This document shows, piece by piece, positions 11,008 to 23,312 of a DNA stretch of 64,000 nucleotides. Each line of letters begins with the position of its first letter. Position 1 is the first letter of the stretch. The notes beneath the pieces were generated by a model. That model was not told where the DNA came from and did no database searches. It was given only the letters and a program-made list of their open reading frames with translations. Position numbers and translations under genes: made by a program. Location: positions 259,439,533-259,503,532 of the forward strand of contig NC_081410.1 of assembly GCF_030272615.1 (NCBI RefSeq), given 5' to 3'. This DNA is from Cryptomeria japonica. Lineage: Eukaryota; Streptophyta; Pinopsida; Cupressales; Cupressaceae.

Positions 11008-11467
11008 ATCTAAAAGATTCCAAATGATAAGAATGTTTCAATGAGAAATACCTTCACACTCTGAACTTAGGTTTTTCTGATGTTGAGAAAAACACACTTC
11101 TTTGGAAGCTTGTTTACCACTTTGACTTCCACACTATTAGCTTGAAGTGGCTACAAGATCTTGTGCAAGATTCCTTTCTGAATTCTTTCAAATGCAAGAT
11201 AAATCACTCTAGTTGTGCTACTCAAGATTAGAAAAATTCTTCTCTAAAAATAGGTAAGTAAAAATGACAACAAAAGTCACTTTTAAATATGCTCCCACCT
11301 ACCATAATAAATGCATCACCATTAGATCTCAAACTTTAATTTTACCATTTACCGCTTCATTTCTTCTGTCTGTTGACAGGTAACAAATACTGATAAAGGT
11401 ACTTTACCGATATACTTCGGGGGTTTGAAACATTATACTGATATGTTCCCCCTAATCTTTTTGTAGC
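11008..11467 (-). other. NA1 ORF1-ORF2 spacer
   Basis: No credible coding sequence on either strand. It corresponds in position to the 303-bp spacer of NA2. Confidence 0.55.
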
Positions 11468-12707
11468 TTAGTTTGTCGGTTCAAGGATTTCCACACTAGG
11501 TGCGGAAACTGGTACATCTTGTGGCTTCTCTTCAGATTTCTTTTTCCAAGTTTTATCCATGTCCACCTGAATAGTTTCAACATCAATCTTCCCTTCTGGG
11601 TTGATCGGTATGTCTCCTAATGGATACTTTCTCAGTATGCATGCTCTGGCAATGTGTCGTGGTTTGTTGCAATGATAGCATATCATTCCAGGTGTTCTCC
11701 ATGGTCCAGTGTTCACATTTCCATTCTTCCTTCTGCATGTTGCAGCAATGTGACTGCTACCATGACAAATAAAACAGGTTGCTCTTCAACTAGTTGCTGC
11801 TTCATAACCATTTGACTGGTGGTCATAGGTTCTGTACCGGTTTGGGTTCTGATTCATAGGAAGTTCCGAGACAACTCCTTTAGATCTTGGTGCATAACTT
11901 CCAGAGTTGTTCATAACTGACCTTCACTCAAAATCTTTATGTCCAAACTTGTTGCATGCATAACAGTGACCATTAAATCTACCAGATCTAGCCACATTGT
12001 TTTGAAAATAAGGAAAGTTAGTGTAAGCCTTGCTCCTACATACATTGGTAGTATGTCTTTCTTTAAGATAGTTAAAGAAAATAGGTTTAAACTTTTGCTT
12101 ACCTTTACTCTTGTTGTTGTTCTTAGATGTTGATTCCTTCTTTAGTGCATCACTCTTGGTTCCAGAGGTCTCACCTTCCTCATATCTAGAGAAACCAAGT
12201 CCAGTGGTATCCTTTAAGGGCTTCGGTTGAATTCAGCAAGTATCTCCTTTGTCTCAGCAAGTTCCTTGGAAAGAGAAACATTGGTCTCCATCAAGGTTTC
12301 ATTCTGAGAAATAGCTGCATTCAGTTAAGCTTGTATTTCTTCTTTCTCTTCTTTACCCTCCTGCAGATAGGCGGTAATGGTACTGATTTCTTGTTTCAAC
12401 TTAGAGATCTCATGCTCCTTGTCCTTTACCAAATCTTCATCTTTTCTTCTATCTTCTAGCTCCTGTTAGTTAGTCCTTCCAACTCCCTCCTTAGGTTAGT
12501 TTTGGATTCATTTAGTTTTTCCACTTCTCCAACTAGGGCCTACATGTCTACTTCATCAGAAGAGTTGTTTTCAGTAAATTCCATCAATTGCTCAGCAAGT
12601 TCTCTTCTCTTGGCTAAAGAGGCTTTATACTTGATTTTGAGTTCATCATAGGTTCTCTCAAACTCAGTAAGATGGTGAGTTATTTCCCTCATGTTGTATT
12701 CCCCCAT
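11468..12707 (-). pseudogene. NA1 ORF1: coiled coil and degraded zinc knuckles
   Basis: The first in-frame ATG after the primer site is at 12707 (MGEYNMREITHHL). A charged coiled coil follows to about 12200. Three knuckle-like motifs can be read: CYACNKFGH, whose last Cys is lost (about 11940-11970); CFICHGSSHIAATC (about 11740-11780), with the Gly before His changed; and CYHCNKPRHIARAC (11680 leftward), also with an altered Gly. The tail is Pro/Glu-rich (KKSEEKPQDVPVSAP) and ends at 11468. Several stops and shifts make it a pseudogene. Confidence 0.75.
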
Positions 12708-12743
12708 ATCTCCTTCCAAGTGGTTAGACTTATAGAAAGGTGG

Positions 12744-12755
12744 GCTCTGATACCA
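12744..12755 (-). other. NA1 primer binding site (initiator tRNA-Met type)
   Basis: The plus strand reads gctctgatacca, an exact reverse complement of TGGTATCAGAGC. It lies five bases inside the 5' LTR boundary. Confidence 0.9.
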
Positions 12756-12760
12756 ATCGA

Positions 12761-13850
12761 TGAATACTAAGAGAGTGGGGTGAATTAGTATACCCAAAAA
12801 CTTAAACAAACTCTTAAGCAGTTTGACTGCAAACTGGTGTAGCAGATTAAACAATAAACCAGTTAAAATATAAAGTCAAATAGAAAATAAAACATTCACC
12901 CATAGAAGCACAATCACCATAACATAAGATGTTTTGACGTGGAAACCCAAATGGGAAAAACCACGGTGAGTAAAACTCACAAGTCAACTATCTGCAGAAT
13001 AGTAACCAGACCGGTTAAGGCCTTACAACATTCTTCACCAGAACAGATCCTGTTAGGAATCCAGATCTTTGTTAGGAGATAAGTCTTGCTAAAGACTACC
13101 TTGTTAAAGGATTTCAGATCCACAACTATGAACCACCTTGTTAGAGGATTTACAAAAGGGTTGGTTGGGCCTACCCAGTTAAGGGTTTCAGACTTGTCAA
13201 AGATATTAATAATCAACAAGTGAATGATCTAGACAGTAGCACAAAATGCTTGATTAGATCCTTGATAGCTCCCTGTTAATGCATTCCAACATTACTTCAG
13301 TCTTCTATATTCTCTCAATCTTTGTCGTGAGATACCTTTTCTCACTTAGATCTAATCTTCTCTCCAATGTTCACACACACCAACTACCTTAAAACCCTAG
13401 ACATGATGTCCTCATATAGGAACTTGATTTCATGTCGGTCCAATAAGATTAGACTACAATTTCCTAGGTACAGTGCATCTAGACACATTTGGTAGCATGA
13501 CACAGAAACACCACCAAAGTGTCGGTGAATGATAACTCATCACACATTACAATTATACCAGTTTACAAATGAAGAGTGGAAAATTAGAACATAGTGTTCT
13601 GATCAAAAGATTAACTACCACTCAGGGTCTTCATTCTGCTTGAGATCTTCATACCACTTGGGGTCTTCATTCATGTTGTGATCAGTAAGCATCTTTTGCA
13701 AAACACTGATAGTCTTCAACAAACAAAGACTATACATTTAATGATATACAATACTAGTTGGAACAACTACCAGTTGAGAATAACTCATACATCAAATAAG
13801 TGTGTGTCCATCAATGACAATCACAACTAATCATCATCAAAATACCAACA
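12761..13850 (-). repeat. NA1 5' LTR
   Basis: About 1,090 bp. The plus strand starts tgaatactaagagagtgggg and ends aaaataccaaca. It repeats window positions 1-825. The C-run motif near the LTR 3' end is present but reduced (plus strand agagtggggtgaatt). Confidence 0.88.
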
Positions 13851-15076
13851 ATGAATTCTATGCTAGTCATTCATTCTATGTTGCATTGAACCTTCTAGGT
13901 GGAAATCATGTTCTAGCAAGTCAGCCAACCTTTCTATGGTAAAGGGGTCTAGACTCTTGTTGAGTTTGGGTTTCATAGACCTTGTGTCAAATTTTGATTC
14001 CTAGGTGCAAGTCAAGGGGGAGTGGATTTCATTGGGGGTTGGGACCCAAAGTGGTCGCCAGGGTAACTCAATGAGAGTTTTGTAATCAAGTGAAAATTTA
14101 AAATAATGAACTGGGAAGGGTAGCTAGTTCACACTAATCAAGAATAAATTGTTGCCTCTCTTACACTCGGGTGCTTATATAGGGCTAAGGTAAGTAGAGA
14201 AGGGCCTATAATGGCTTCCACCAATCTTGTCCTTTTGAAAGGGTTGTGTGGTCCACTAGTATTTGTATGGTGGTTGGGGGTCGGGAGAGGTCACTAGGGT
14301 AACCTAGGAAGGGAGTTGGGACCTAGTGAAGACTCACAAGGTAACTCATGACAACCTAGTGATGACACTCTTCCCTATTGCATACCTAGTGGTTCTTCTT
14401 GGTTTTGTCCTTCTGTGAATTGCTTGGGCCCTTGGAAGTTGTTTGATTCCTTGTTGATTTCATGTGATTATAGCTTTGTGAGTCTCTTGTGATAGTATTT
14501 TTATGAGCCTCATGTGAGTCTTTTGTATCCTCTTGTATTTCCTTCTGTCACTCGGGTCTGGTTGATACCTTCTAGTACAGGGGGTGGACTTGATGGTACC
14601 ACATAGTTGGGTGGAGTGTTATTCCCACCCATTGGGCTTTGGTTCATCCTGCATTATGTTCGTGATGTCTCATGGGAAGATTGTATACTTTCATTATGTA
14701 TCGGATTCATGTATTCGCTCCATTGTTGTACTCATGGAGATTATATCCTTACGGATACCCTGTGATGTAATCGATGATCCTATTTATATTCTCATGGAAA
14801 TGTACTATGTATCTTGATCCTTGTAAGATAGTGCTATCATTATTTATGATATTTCACATGTCTTTGTATGTATGGTTAATGGTATCCTTGAGTAACATCA
14901 TTGTGGGGCCTTGAGGACTTTTGCTAGTTAGTATTTGTACATCTTTTCCCTATCATGTTGTTCCATGTATCTCAATGCAATTGTATGGTTTATCTTTTCA
15001 ATTTGAAAAAAAGTTTGTTTGCATTTTTATTGGTTATTTGTTTTAAGTCCTCTAGGCCTCATAGCGGGGTGTTACA
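13851..15076 (+). mobile_element. 3' remnant of an older LTR element: internal tail, polypurine tract and 3' LTR
   Basis: Positions 13851-14012 are a short internal remnant. A purine run caaggggga (14013-14021) precedes an LTR-like segment from tggatttcattg (14023) to gcggggtgttaca (15076), about 1,054 bp. The GGTGTTACA ending is typical of many plant gypsy LTRs (family knowledge), but no coding part is visible. NA1 inserted into its internal region, so its 5' part lies beyond the window. Class assignment is tentative. Confidence 0.5.
14176..14182 (+). promoter_or_regulatory. Candidate TATA box in the older LTR
   Basis: tatatag lies in gtgcttatatagggc, about 155 bases into the LTR, as expected of an LTR promoter. 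Sequence match only. Confidence 0.4.
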
Positions 15077-16937
15077 TTCTTAATATTCTTGATATATCAA
15101 GAATTTTCAATGTCAAAGATCTTGGTGATGGAGCCAATCTGTGCCTAGATGTTTAAATCTTGAATAGCATCTAATGTATTCAACTTATACTAGTTTTTAA
15201 TGAGGTTGTTAAATGTTTAGAAAGCCCCACAATTTATTTCCAAGAATAATTATGATGTTTCCCAAGAATATGTCAAGATTTGATGGTCATGAGTATGTCC
15301 TTCAACAAATAAGCTATTTCATGCAATCTTCCTTATCATGGGAAATTTGTGCAACACATATGATTCACCTTCAACCATAATTAAAAATTACTATACACCA
15401 ACTTTTTTAATTTTTAGTTAATTAATAAAGTGAAAGGTGCATTCTAGGTGTTGCATAGACATTTTGCTTATCGTGTTATCAACCTCCATGTTCTATAATG
15501 GAAGGCATTTGAAGCATCCTATGCTTGAGATTTCCATTATGTATATTGTAATGAAATAAAAGAAAGTGTCAATATTTATGCACATTAGGAGAGAATTGAA
15601 GAACTACAAGAATCTCTTCTCGAATTAATCATATCTCTTGTTCAGAGAAGTACTCTTTCCTTGGGCTTCAGACTTCCCATCCTTCATTCTTACATTATTC
15701 AACGGATCAAATTCATGGGGGAATATTTTCCTAGTAATAAATTTGATGTGCGATAATCTCCAACATTTTCATCTCATAGACTATATTTGCTAGAAATTAG
15801 ATATGTGATTTCCTACTTGGAAACAATGAGATACAACTATATTTCCCATTTCCTCAAGAAGTGACCATATGGAATCCACAATATCTTGAGATTCTATTTT
15901 ATTACCTTTTTACCATGAATGTTGTTAATACATATTTGAGAATACTATTCTATGTATACAAATTTAATATTTTCTTTCTTGTATAATTGAAGTCAAGTCA
16001 ATAGAACCATCATTTTTTCTTCATTATCGGTACTTTCAAGTAGGTTTTTGGTAATCATCAAAACCAATTCATTCTTTTCATCTCGTATTACAACATCAAC
16101 ACCAAATGCACTAACTAGGGTTGCCTCTAGGAAAATCACTTCTCTAATTGAGGTTATTACATAACTAATCCTATTTTCTTGCATATGGACAATTGAGTAA
16201 TGGGTGGTTGGTTGTTTCCTTGGATTTACACATCAGATAATAAGATAGAATATAAATAATAATTTTTTTTAGATTATCTCTAGTAAGATTTATTTTTTTC
16301 AATGAAATCGAGGAAAAGGGACCATCTTTTGCTAGAGACTATTTGTTCCAACACAACTCCACAAGTCATTCTAATATTACCTCTAGCATTGATTGGATTT
16401 TTTATCCTATTGTGTAGGTATACGATCTAGATTTAAAACTAAACCATATTACCTTGACTTCATTATAATTAAAAAATATTTTCATTTTTTAGATATTTAG
16501 GTAATTATTTTTTAGCATCCACTAGCAATTATAGCACGCCTATTTTCACCCATTCCCTATCCACTTTACTGTTTGGAGGTATTAGAAGTTCCTTTACATA
16601 TGTGTTATGGATGTTTAAAATCCTATTTTGATTTGAAAACAACATATGATATTGATTAGTGGACGAATACCATTCCATTAATTACTCCTAAATCTTCATT
16701 TTTACCATTGTTAAGTACCCACAAAAAATTATCCATGGTCAAGCTTCGATAAATTAGCATGAAGTACATTTGTGTGAAACATGAGGCATATTGGGGTTGG
16801 TTAATATTTTCTTGTAGTTTTTAGAATAAATATTTATTTTTTACATTTTGACACTACTATGTAGAATACCAAGAGCTCTAATTTGCTTCTCAATCATTTT
16901 GATCCCTATACTGCTAGACAAATTTGTGTAAACTATT
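15077..16937. other. AT-rich segment with no recognised gene
   Basis: No gene, RNA or clear repeat recognised on either strand. The longest minus-strand frame (16184-15993, 63 residues, FLEATLVSAFGVDVV) looks protein-like but I cannot assign it. It ends at ctatt, the left flank of the COP2 3' LTR. Confidence 0.5.
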
Positions 16938-17453
16938 TGTTGAATACACAAAATATTAAGAGGGGGGGTAAATCGGTATCTTCAAAATTTAAACCCTTTA
17001 GCACAAGTCAAATTCAAAAACCCTTAAACATATTAAAAATAATAAAAGATAAAGCAATGAAATCCAATACACAAGAGAACACTAGATTTACATGAAAAAC
17101 ACAACAAGGGAAAAACCACAGTGAGAAAAGTTGCATGGATCTACCTTCCAAATCTAGCCTCACAAATGATAACAAGATAACAATTGGTTATAAGGCTCAC
17201 CACCTAACGAAGCATATTGTTCCTTGAAAGACTTGTAAAAGAGGTTCACCACCTCAGGGCATGATACAAGGACCTACTAAAGAGATTCACTATCCTAGAG
17301 AAGGAGACATGAAAGTTTGAATTACAAAGAATAAGCCTTCATCTCATAGCCTCCAACAATCTCCTGGTAATATAGTTGATCTTGACTCATTGCCTCAAGA
17401 AACCATTAAAAAATTCAGCTCCAAAACTTCCACCACACACTTTTGTTGAACAT
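16938..17453 (-). repeat. COP2 3' LTR, first fragment
   Basis: The plus strand starts tgttgaatacacaaaatatt then aagaggggggg, the inverse of the C-run motif at retroelement LTR ends. The preceding ctatt may be the TSD, but its partner is not visible. The fragment ends where NA4 inserted. Confidence 0.65.
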
Positions 17454-18468
17454 CTAGGATACTAAGATGGGGGGTGTGAGTCAGTATTCCTTTAAACGTA
17501 TTAAAACCTTTAAATAACCATCCACATAACATAATTAATTGTAGTAAAGAGAAAGGAAATTATGAAAGCAACATATAATACTTGACACCAGTATATTTAT
17601 GTGTAAACCTATAAGGGAAAAACCACAGAGAGGGTTAACTCTCAATATCTTATAACCGGATACAAAATATTACAATAGTTCTCACTACATGAATCACTAT
17701 TGGAGGTCTCATTGACCAAACAAAGATCACTGTCAAAGGGCTTAATACCCAAAAATAAATACAAAATAAACTATTATAATTGCATCTCAAACATGCATCG
17801 AGTACAGCTCCAATTAAGATCAATAAATAGATTTTGCATACTTCATCAACTTTTCTATTATTCACTTCTTGATTTAATCACGTATAACTGCTAATCATTG
17901 TCTCCATTGTCACTATCGCTACCATCATCATCATTATCATCACTGCTACTCAAAAGAGAGTACATCATACATATATGTTGATCCATATTTGATTTATGTT
18001 CGCTACATATTCTTCATTTTAATAATTGAGTCAATCCAAAACACACATTTCATCCACATAAGTCAACCAAAATGGTGCAAATAGATATCCACTAAAAATT
18101 ACATGCTATGAATTGTCCTTAGTATTGTCCCAAAACTACAAAGTAAAATGTAAGTGTTTGACGAAATGCGGACTCCTTGAGCTGATTGTCATGTATTGGA
18201 TAAATAAAGTAACTGTCGGATAGGGCTTTTGAACCTTTTATCTTTCAAACCTTTTCATGCTAACATGTGAAATCTTGAATATAGGTACCTCAGGCATCTG
18301 CAAACTCACTATCAAAACCGTAGACCGATACAATAAATTGTAGAGGAGTTTGAACGAAAATAGGAGTCATATGTATATAGTCCAACTTGTTGGACTATCC
18401 CAGAACTATTCCAAAACTATCCAAGAACTTTAAGCTCATGTTTCCATGAGCTCAATGACAACGTTCCA
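17454..18468 (-). repeat. NA4 3' LTR
   Basis: 1,015 bp. The plus strand starts tgttgaacatctaggatact and ends gacaacgttcca. It repeats 38688-39697, including the acgtattaaaacctttaaat block and a block of clustered cat/atcatc triplets (about 17915-17945). Confidence 0.9.
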
Positions 18469-18470
18469 AT

Positions 18471-18486
18471 ATTCTCCCCCTTTGTC
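18471..18486 (-). other. NA4 polypurine tract
   Basis: The plus strand tctccccctttgtcat (minus ATGACAAAGGGGGAGA) lies two bases inside the 3' LTR. It is one base different from the shared NA1/NA2/NA3/COP1 block over this stretch. Confidence 0.8.
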
Positions 18487-19827
18487 ATTGATGGCAACAC
18501 AAAATTGTTACCATATTTATGTCCTTATGTTTATCTTCTACCATTTCCTTATGTCTCCCAAAACTACCAAAAAACTTCCTTATTTCTCCCCATTTGACAT
18601 CAAAGACAAAGGACATATACAAAAAGAACTCTGGTGAAAGCTGAATGAAATGCTCCACCTAAATAAAATACAAAAAAAATGTATAATAAAAAAATTACAT
18701 ACGTCTACAAACAAAAAGATTGTCAATCGGATGTTGACCCTTTGATCTCCTGTAGATATATTTTCTAGGCATCCTTGTTTCCATCTGAGGCCTTGACAAC
18801 ATCTTCATGAAAACTATTATGAATGTCCAATCTTTTTAATATGCTTTCTCCTTCTTCAACAATGGTAGGAGCTTGATCAAATTGAACAATTTGTTATGCC
18901 TTCAAAAGGGCACGAGAGACTAGAGACACATTTTCATTGATTAAATATCTGAGGTGACCGAGAGGAATAATTATGTCTTCTCTTTGTTGTTGTAACTCAA
19001 AGAACCTTTTGTGCAAATCCTTAATGGTACGTCTAGTGGAACTAGACATATATTGTTTCGGATCAAAGTTGTGATAGGTTGCATTGATCTGAGACTCGAT
19101 AGAGTCTATCTTCTCTCTTATGCTTTTGGTAGCCTCGGGCCATTGCAAATTGTAATGATATAAGACTTTAGCTTCTTTAAGACACACTATTCCTTTAGAC
19201 ATAAGCTCAATAAATCTTTTGTGCAGCAACGCGCTTTCTTTTAAGCTCAATTAACTTATTTTCCTCTTCCTTTTAAATTTCTTTTGACACAACATCTTTG
19301 AGACCAAAAGAATTCATTAATAGTTTGAAATTTTCTACACCTGAAAAAGATGGATCAATATTGCTTTTGAGTGTAGCACTATGTAGCGTTTCAACAACTT
19401 CCTCACATGTTTTTTTCTTTCTTTCGCTACTCATCCATCAAATCATTTCTAGCAAATGCATGAAATGCATCTTTCAACTGAAAATTATGCATAGGATCCA
19501 TCTTTCTTAAATCAAAGAGTAACTTAGAATAAGTAACAGGTTGAAAACTTAGTTGCATATTCAACAAATTTTCCAAGGTATCTTCATCATTGTCAAAGGA
19601 AGTGCCAACTTCCATTACTTTCTTTTCTTTTCTTTCCTCGTCCTTCTCTATGTTATCCCTTTCATCTTCCTATTTTTCTTCTTCATCTTTTTTCTCTCCT
19701 TTATCCTATTTTTTTTAATTTCAATTTATCTCATCACTAGTTTTCAGTTCCTTACCTTCAAAATTTTCTCCTTTAGAATTATCAAGGGCAACTATCATGT
19801 CAATCTTCTCATCCTTTGTCATAGCTA
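18487..19827 (-). pseudogene. NA4 ORF2, C-terminal part
   Basis: Continues ORF2 past the TIR element. From 19827 leftward the frame reads IAMTKDEKIDMIVALDNSK, then a Lys/Glu-rich stretch (EEEKXEDERDNIEKDEER), then helical segments including 19615-19427 and 19250-18894 (ESALLHKRFIELMSKGIV, SSTRRTIKDLHKRFFELQQ). The tail parallels the coiled-coil ends of NA1 and NA2 ORF2. Positions 18487-18893 are mostly non-coding. Stops and shifts are frequent. Confidence 0.65.
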
Positions 19828-19968
19828 TTGTCACAAAAGATTGCACCCTTATTGAAAACTAGTGCTCAACAACCTTGTGAAACCTAAAAACAACCTCTAG
19901 GTGTGGGGCCTTGCACATGTGAGGTTGAGTCTTGAGAGAAGACCGACTTCCTTATCAATTAGGGTGCA
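19828..19968 (+). repeat. Left terminal inverted repeat
   Basis: Pairs with 21818-21959 in inverted orientation with about 15-20% differences by eye. Begins ttgtcacaaaagattgcacc. Confidence 0.82.
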
Positions 19969-21817
19969 TTGTTGGACTAACCCAACACTTATAAAACATA
20001 TTCTAATGATCTGGGAGTAAAATGGGAAAAGGAATTCTAAAAGGGAAAAGAGGTGATGCGCCTAGATTGAAAGTTGATCCTCCCTTCCCATAACTGCACA
20101 AGACATCAATTAAAACTACCCAAAGATATGCACTAAATCCTATCCTAATCAACTCTTGAAGAACATTCAAAGGTTAGAATCATGTAAGATGAAGAGAGGA
20201 ACTAAAATCAATTCACAAACAATGTCTACGGGGGTGTTAACACAATCACATAAACTAAGAATCAGAAAAGAATGCATTCAAATAAAGAGGTAAAATGCAT
20301 TACACATAATATTTAAACTGAAAAAGAGGTGAGATGGACAATTCTATTGATATAAAGGCAAGGAAAAGATTATATTTTCATAAAGTATGAATTTCCATAA
20401 GAGAAACAGGGAGAGAACCCTTAGAAAGAGCTACCAAATTTACCTTTATAGATCAGGCATAACTCAAATGGAATGCTAGGTTCAGAAAACCTAACCAGCT
20501 AGGGTTAGGTTACAAAAAAGAGAGGATCAGAGCATATGGATTGATCTAATGGTTACATGTTTGAAAAAATCTCCCAGAACTAGGAAAGAGAAACAATCCT
20601 CGAAAAAGGGAGAATCCCTGCATTGAATAGCATCTGAATGTCCTTTGCCAGGCCTAAAAAGTCTTCAATCTGCAATAAATGAGCATGGGAAGCCTAAGAG
20701 AAGAATCTACAGAGTCATGGTGGAGTAATGATGGTCATCCCTCAGCCCTTTGAAAGTGGTTGAGAGAAATCTGATTCGATCTAAGCCACTGACAAGGTCG
20801 AACACTAATTTTTGACCCATTAAGTCGACAACCACCTCGGGCAACAATTTTGAATTTAACGCACTCTCCAGGTTTGAAATCAAGCTACTCGATCTTCATA
20901 TTCGCATGAAGGTGGATGGTCATGATTGCACCATGAAAATGAGTTGGTCCCACTAGCCAAACAACCATCGCAACATCGCAGCCAAAGGTGGGACCCAGTT
21001 CCTAATCATTGTGAAACAACGATAACACTCTATTCCCTCTCATATCGATTTGGTCACATCTCTCATCGTCATTTAGCATGAAAATAACACAATCTCAATG
21101 TTCCTATTTGTTGGGAAAGAGAAACAGACACCTCCCAAGTCACAACAACTTCTTTTCCTGCTGGCCACATCGCTCATTGTGTTGTCATGCAAAAATAGAT
21201 CAATCACAATAGGGAAAAAAAAGTGGAAATGTCTCGACTATGTGATGAGCGATAACTAAAAGAACCTCTGTCAGCAAGTAGCAGGTGAAAGGGGTTGGTA
21301 CCACCATGAGGAAGGGACCCTCCAGCCGATAAAATTTAAGTGAAATGACCACCCATGCCAGTCAACAAAGGAAAAGAACATGACCAAAAAAGGTTAAGGC
21401 AAAAGCCTTATGGTTTTAGGGTTTTAGGCCTTAGGTATTTTAATAGGGTTTTTAGCCAGTGAAGAAATCTCAAATCAATTCTCTACATGGCTAAGGTTGA
21501 CACAAAAATGGTCAACATTTCTGGAAAATAAAAGGGTATTGCAAGCCTTCTTGGCACAAAACCAAAAGCCTAGTAGGAAATCCATTGGGCATAGAGTTAA
21601 GAATGCAAATAATAATAAACCTCTACCTCTCCAACCTGCAAAAAATCAAAATCTTGCCATTCTAGGGAATAATGGTCTGTTCTCGTACACTTCTTGGAAA
21701 ACTAAGAAATTTATTTACATTATTATAAGTAAGAGGCAATGAATGTCTTTGCCTCTATCAAAGATGATCCTTCTGAAGGAGTTGATCTCCCTCAGACCAT
21801 GGTTACAATCACTAGCA

Positions 21818-21959
21818 CTGCACCCTGATTGATAAGGAAGTCATCTTTCTTCAGAGACTCAACCTCACATGCACAAGGTCCCACACTTAGAGGTTATTTC
21901 CATGTTTCACAAGGTTTTTGAGAACTAGTATTCAACAAGGGTTCAATATTTTGTGACAA
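21818..21959 (-). repeat. Right terminal inverted repeat
   Basis: Inverted partner of 19828-19968. Ends gttcaatattttgtgacaa. Confidence 0.82.
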
Positions 21960-22949
21960 CAATAACTTCTATGTTTTCCAGAGGAGGAAGGGGTATCTCA
22001 CCCATAATAACTTCCTCAACTGCAACTATAACTTGATCTTCATCATGAGACTCATGTTGCACAATGATATCTATATCATCATTCTTGTTTGACAACATTC
22101 TAAAAAAAATTGGCATGTCCTATAGAGCTTCAACTGTCTCTCTATGTAGCTTCTCAAAAACTTTCTTATCTCTACGCATCAAAATATCTTTTCTTCATTT
22201 TTATCTAAATTCATTTGAATAAACTTGATTTTTTGTGGCTCTATCCTCTTCTAGTAAGGTTGTTCTCACTGTCTATAGAAAATGCTTCTTGATCTTTTCT
22301 ACATCTTCTATTGCTTCCTATCTCAATTTTTACAATGCACTCCATAGATCATCAAGAATATCATTTTTAAAACTTTCCATATATGCTTCTAGATCAGTAA
22401 AATATTTTACATATACCTCAACAATTGTTTCCTTATCTACCTCATCTACTTTTCCATACATTTCTCCAACCTCTTGCATTTTATCATATGGCACAATATG
22501 GTCAAACAAAGTATCAAACTTTAGAGGCTTCTCCTTCTTAACTTTATTCTCTTTTTCCTCTTTCTTTCTCGAAGTACACTTTTTCCTTTTTCGGCTTTAA
22601 AATTTTCTTCATCTAAGGATTCAACAAGATGTACTTGTTTACCATTTTGATTCAGAGATTCCTCTTTTTCTTCATACTCTATTTTTGTTTCTGATTCTTC
22701 TTTTTCTTCTAATTGGATCTTCTTTCTTAGAAAATGTCACTTTAGTAGCCTTTTTTTTACTCTTCATGGAGTGGAGGAAGGGGTTGTTTCTTTCTTCCTT
22801 TTTTTGGACTTATCCTTAGATGTTGGAGGAGTCTTTTCCACTACCCGATTTTTCTTCTTCTTATCAAGGGTAGACATAAAGGTTCCAGAGGATGTAGGTG
22901 TACTTGAAGAGGAGGAGATTCTGGTTCTCTAGGAGCTTGTTGCAAGACT
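21960..22949 (-). pseudogene. NA4 ORF2, middle acidic/basic part
   Basis: The minus-strand frame between the TIR element and the small solo LTR is coding-like and highly charged. It runs through Lys-rich and Glu-rich stretches near 22850-22560 and ends HDEDQVIVAVEEVIMGEIPL then ENIEVIVVTK at the TIR border. It corresponds to the basic and acidic linker of NA2 ORF2. The plus-strand 121-residue frame at 22235-22600 is a shadow. Confidence 0.6.
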
Positions 22950-23312
22950 TGTTGATATGTGGCGACTGATCATGCAAGTACTGTACACTCGTTATGAAAA
23001 AATATTACCGTTTTTATTGAAAAAAAACTTGACTTTGAAAAAACCCTAAAAATAACCAACTTTGAGTATTGCCCTAAAAATTGCTTGTTATAAGAGGATG
23101 GAATGTAAAAAAGGCAATGCAATGGTGTTGTATTGATTTACTCGATAATAAGAAAAGATTGAATGACTGTGTTATGTGGATGTAGCCCATCTTGGGTGAG
23201 CCATGTTAAATCTATGTGCTATCTGTGTTATGCATTTTTCTTCATCTTTTGTGTTTGTATCTGCATATAATTGTTAATTTTTATTTGTTGTGGATCTGCC
23301 TAAACCCTAACA
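22950..23312 (+). repeat. 363-bp solo LTR (or TRIM-like LTR)
   Basis: Starts TGTTGATATGTGGCG, ends CCTAAACCCTAACA, and is flanked by perfect 5-bp duplications agact (22945-22949 and 23313-23317). Inside is ggatgtagcccatcttgggt followed by gagccatgttaaat, resembling the U5 motif of small copia LTRs in plants (family knowledge). No internal region remains, so it is either a recombined solo LTR or a very small element. Confidence 0.82.

Larger units (their letters stand above)
1..13850 (-). mobile_element. NA1: pol-less LTR retrotransposon, minus strand, 3' LTR cut by window edge
   Basis: Read on the minus strand: 5' LTR (12761-13850), tRNA-Met primer site (12744-12755), ORF1 with coiled coil and zinc knuckles (11468-12707), spacer, ORF2 (11007 leftward), polypurine tract (826-840) and 3' LTR (ending at 825). 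ORF2 is split by element NA2 (2331-8986). I found no protease, integrase, reverse transcriptase or RNase H motif, so the element is non-autonomous. The outer right end is followed by atgaa (13851-13855); its TSD partner lies outside the window. It belongs to the same structural group as NA2, NA3 and NA4. Confidence 0.85.
19828..21959. mobile_element. Non-autonomous TIR element (MULE-like), 2.1 kb
   Basis: The two ends are long inverted repeats of about 141 bp: 19828-19968 against the reverse complement of 21818-21959. Matching blocks include ttgtcacaaaa, aaccttgtgaaac, gcatgtgaggttgagtc and cttccttatcaat. The interior holds no recognisable transposase. Terminal repeats this long suggest Mutator-like or foldback elements. 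The flanks show no clean 9-bp TSD, so the class is uncertain. It splits NA4 ORF2, which resumes on both sides. The interior (20700-21000) is less AT-rich than its surroundings and might be captured host DNA; an 81-residue frame at 21497-21742 is unassigned. Confidence 0.75.

Noticed and set aside
12744-12755. tRNA gene
   Set aside because: Only the 12 bases complementary to the tRNA 3' end are present. This is a primer site and no cloverleaf surrounds it. The same holds for 3135, 36591, 43762 and 63219.
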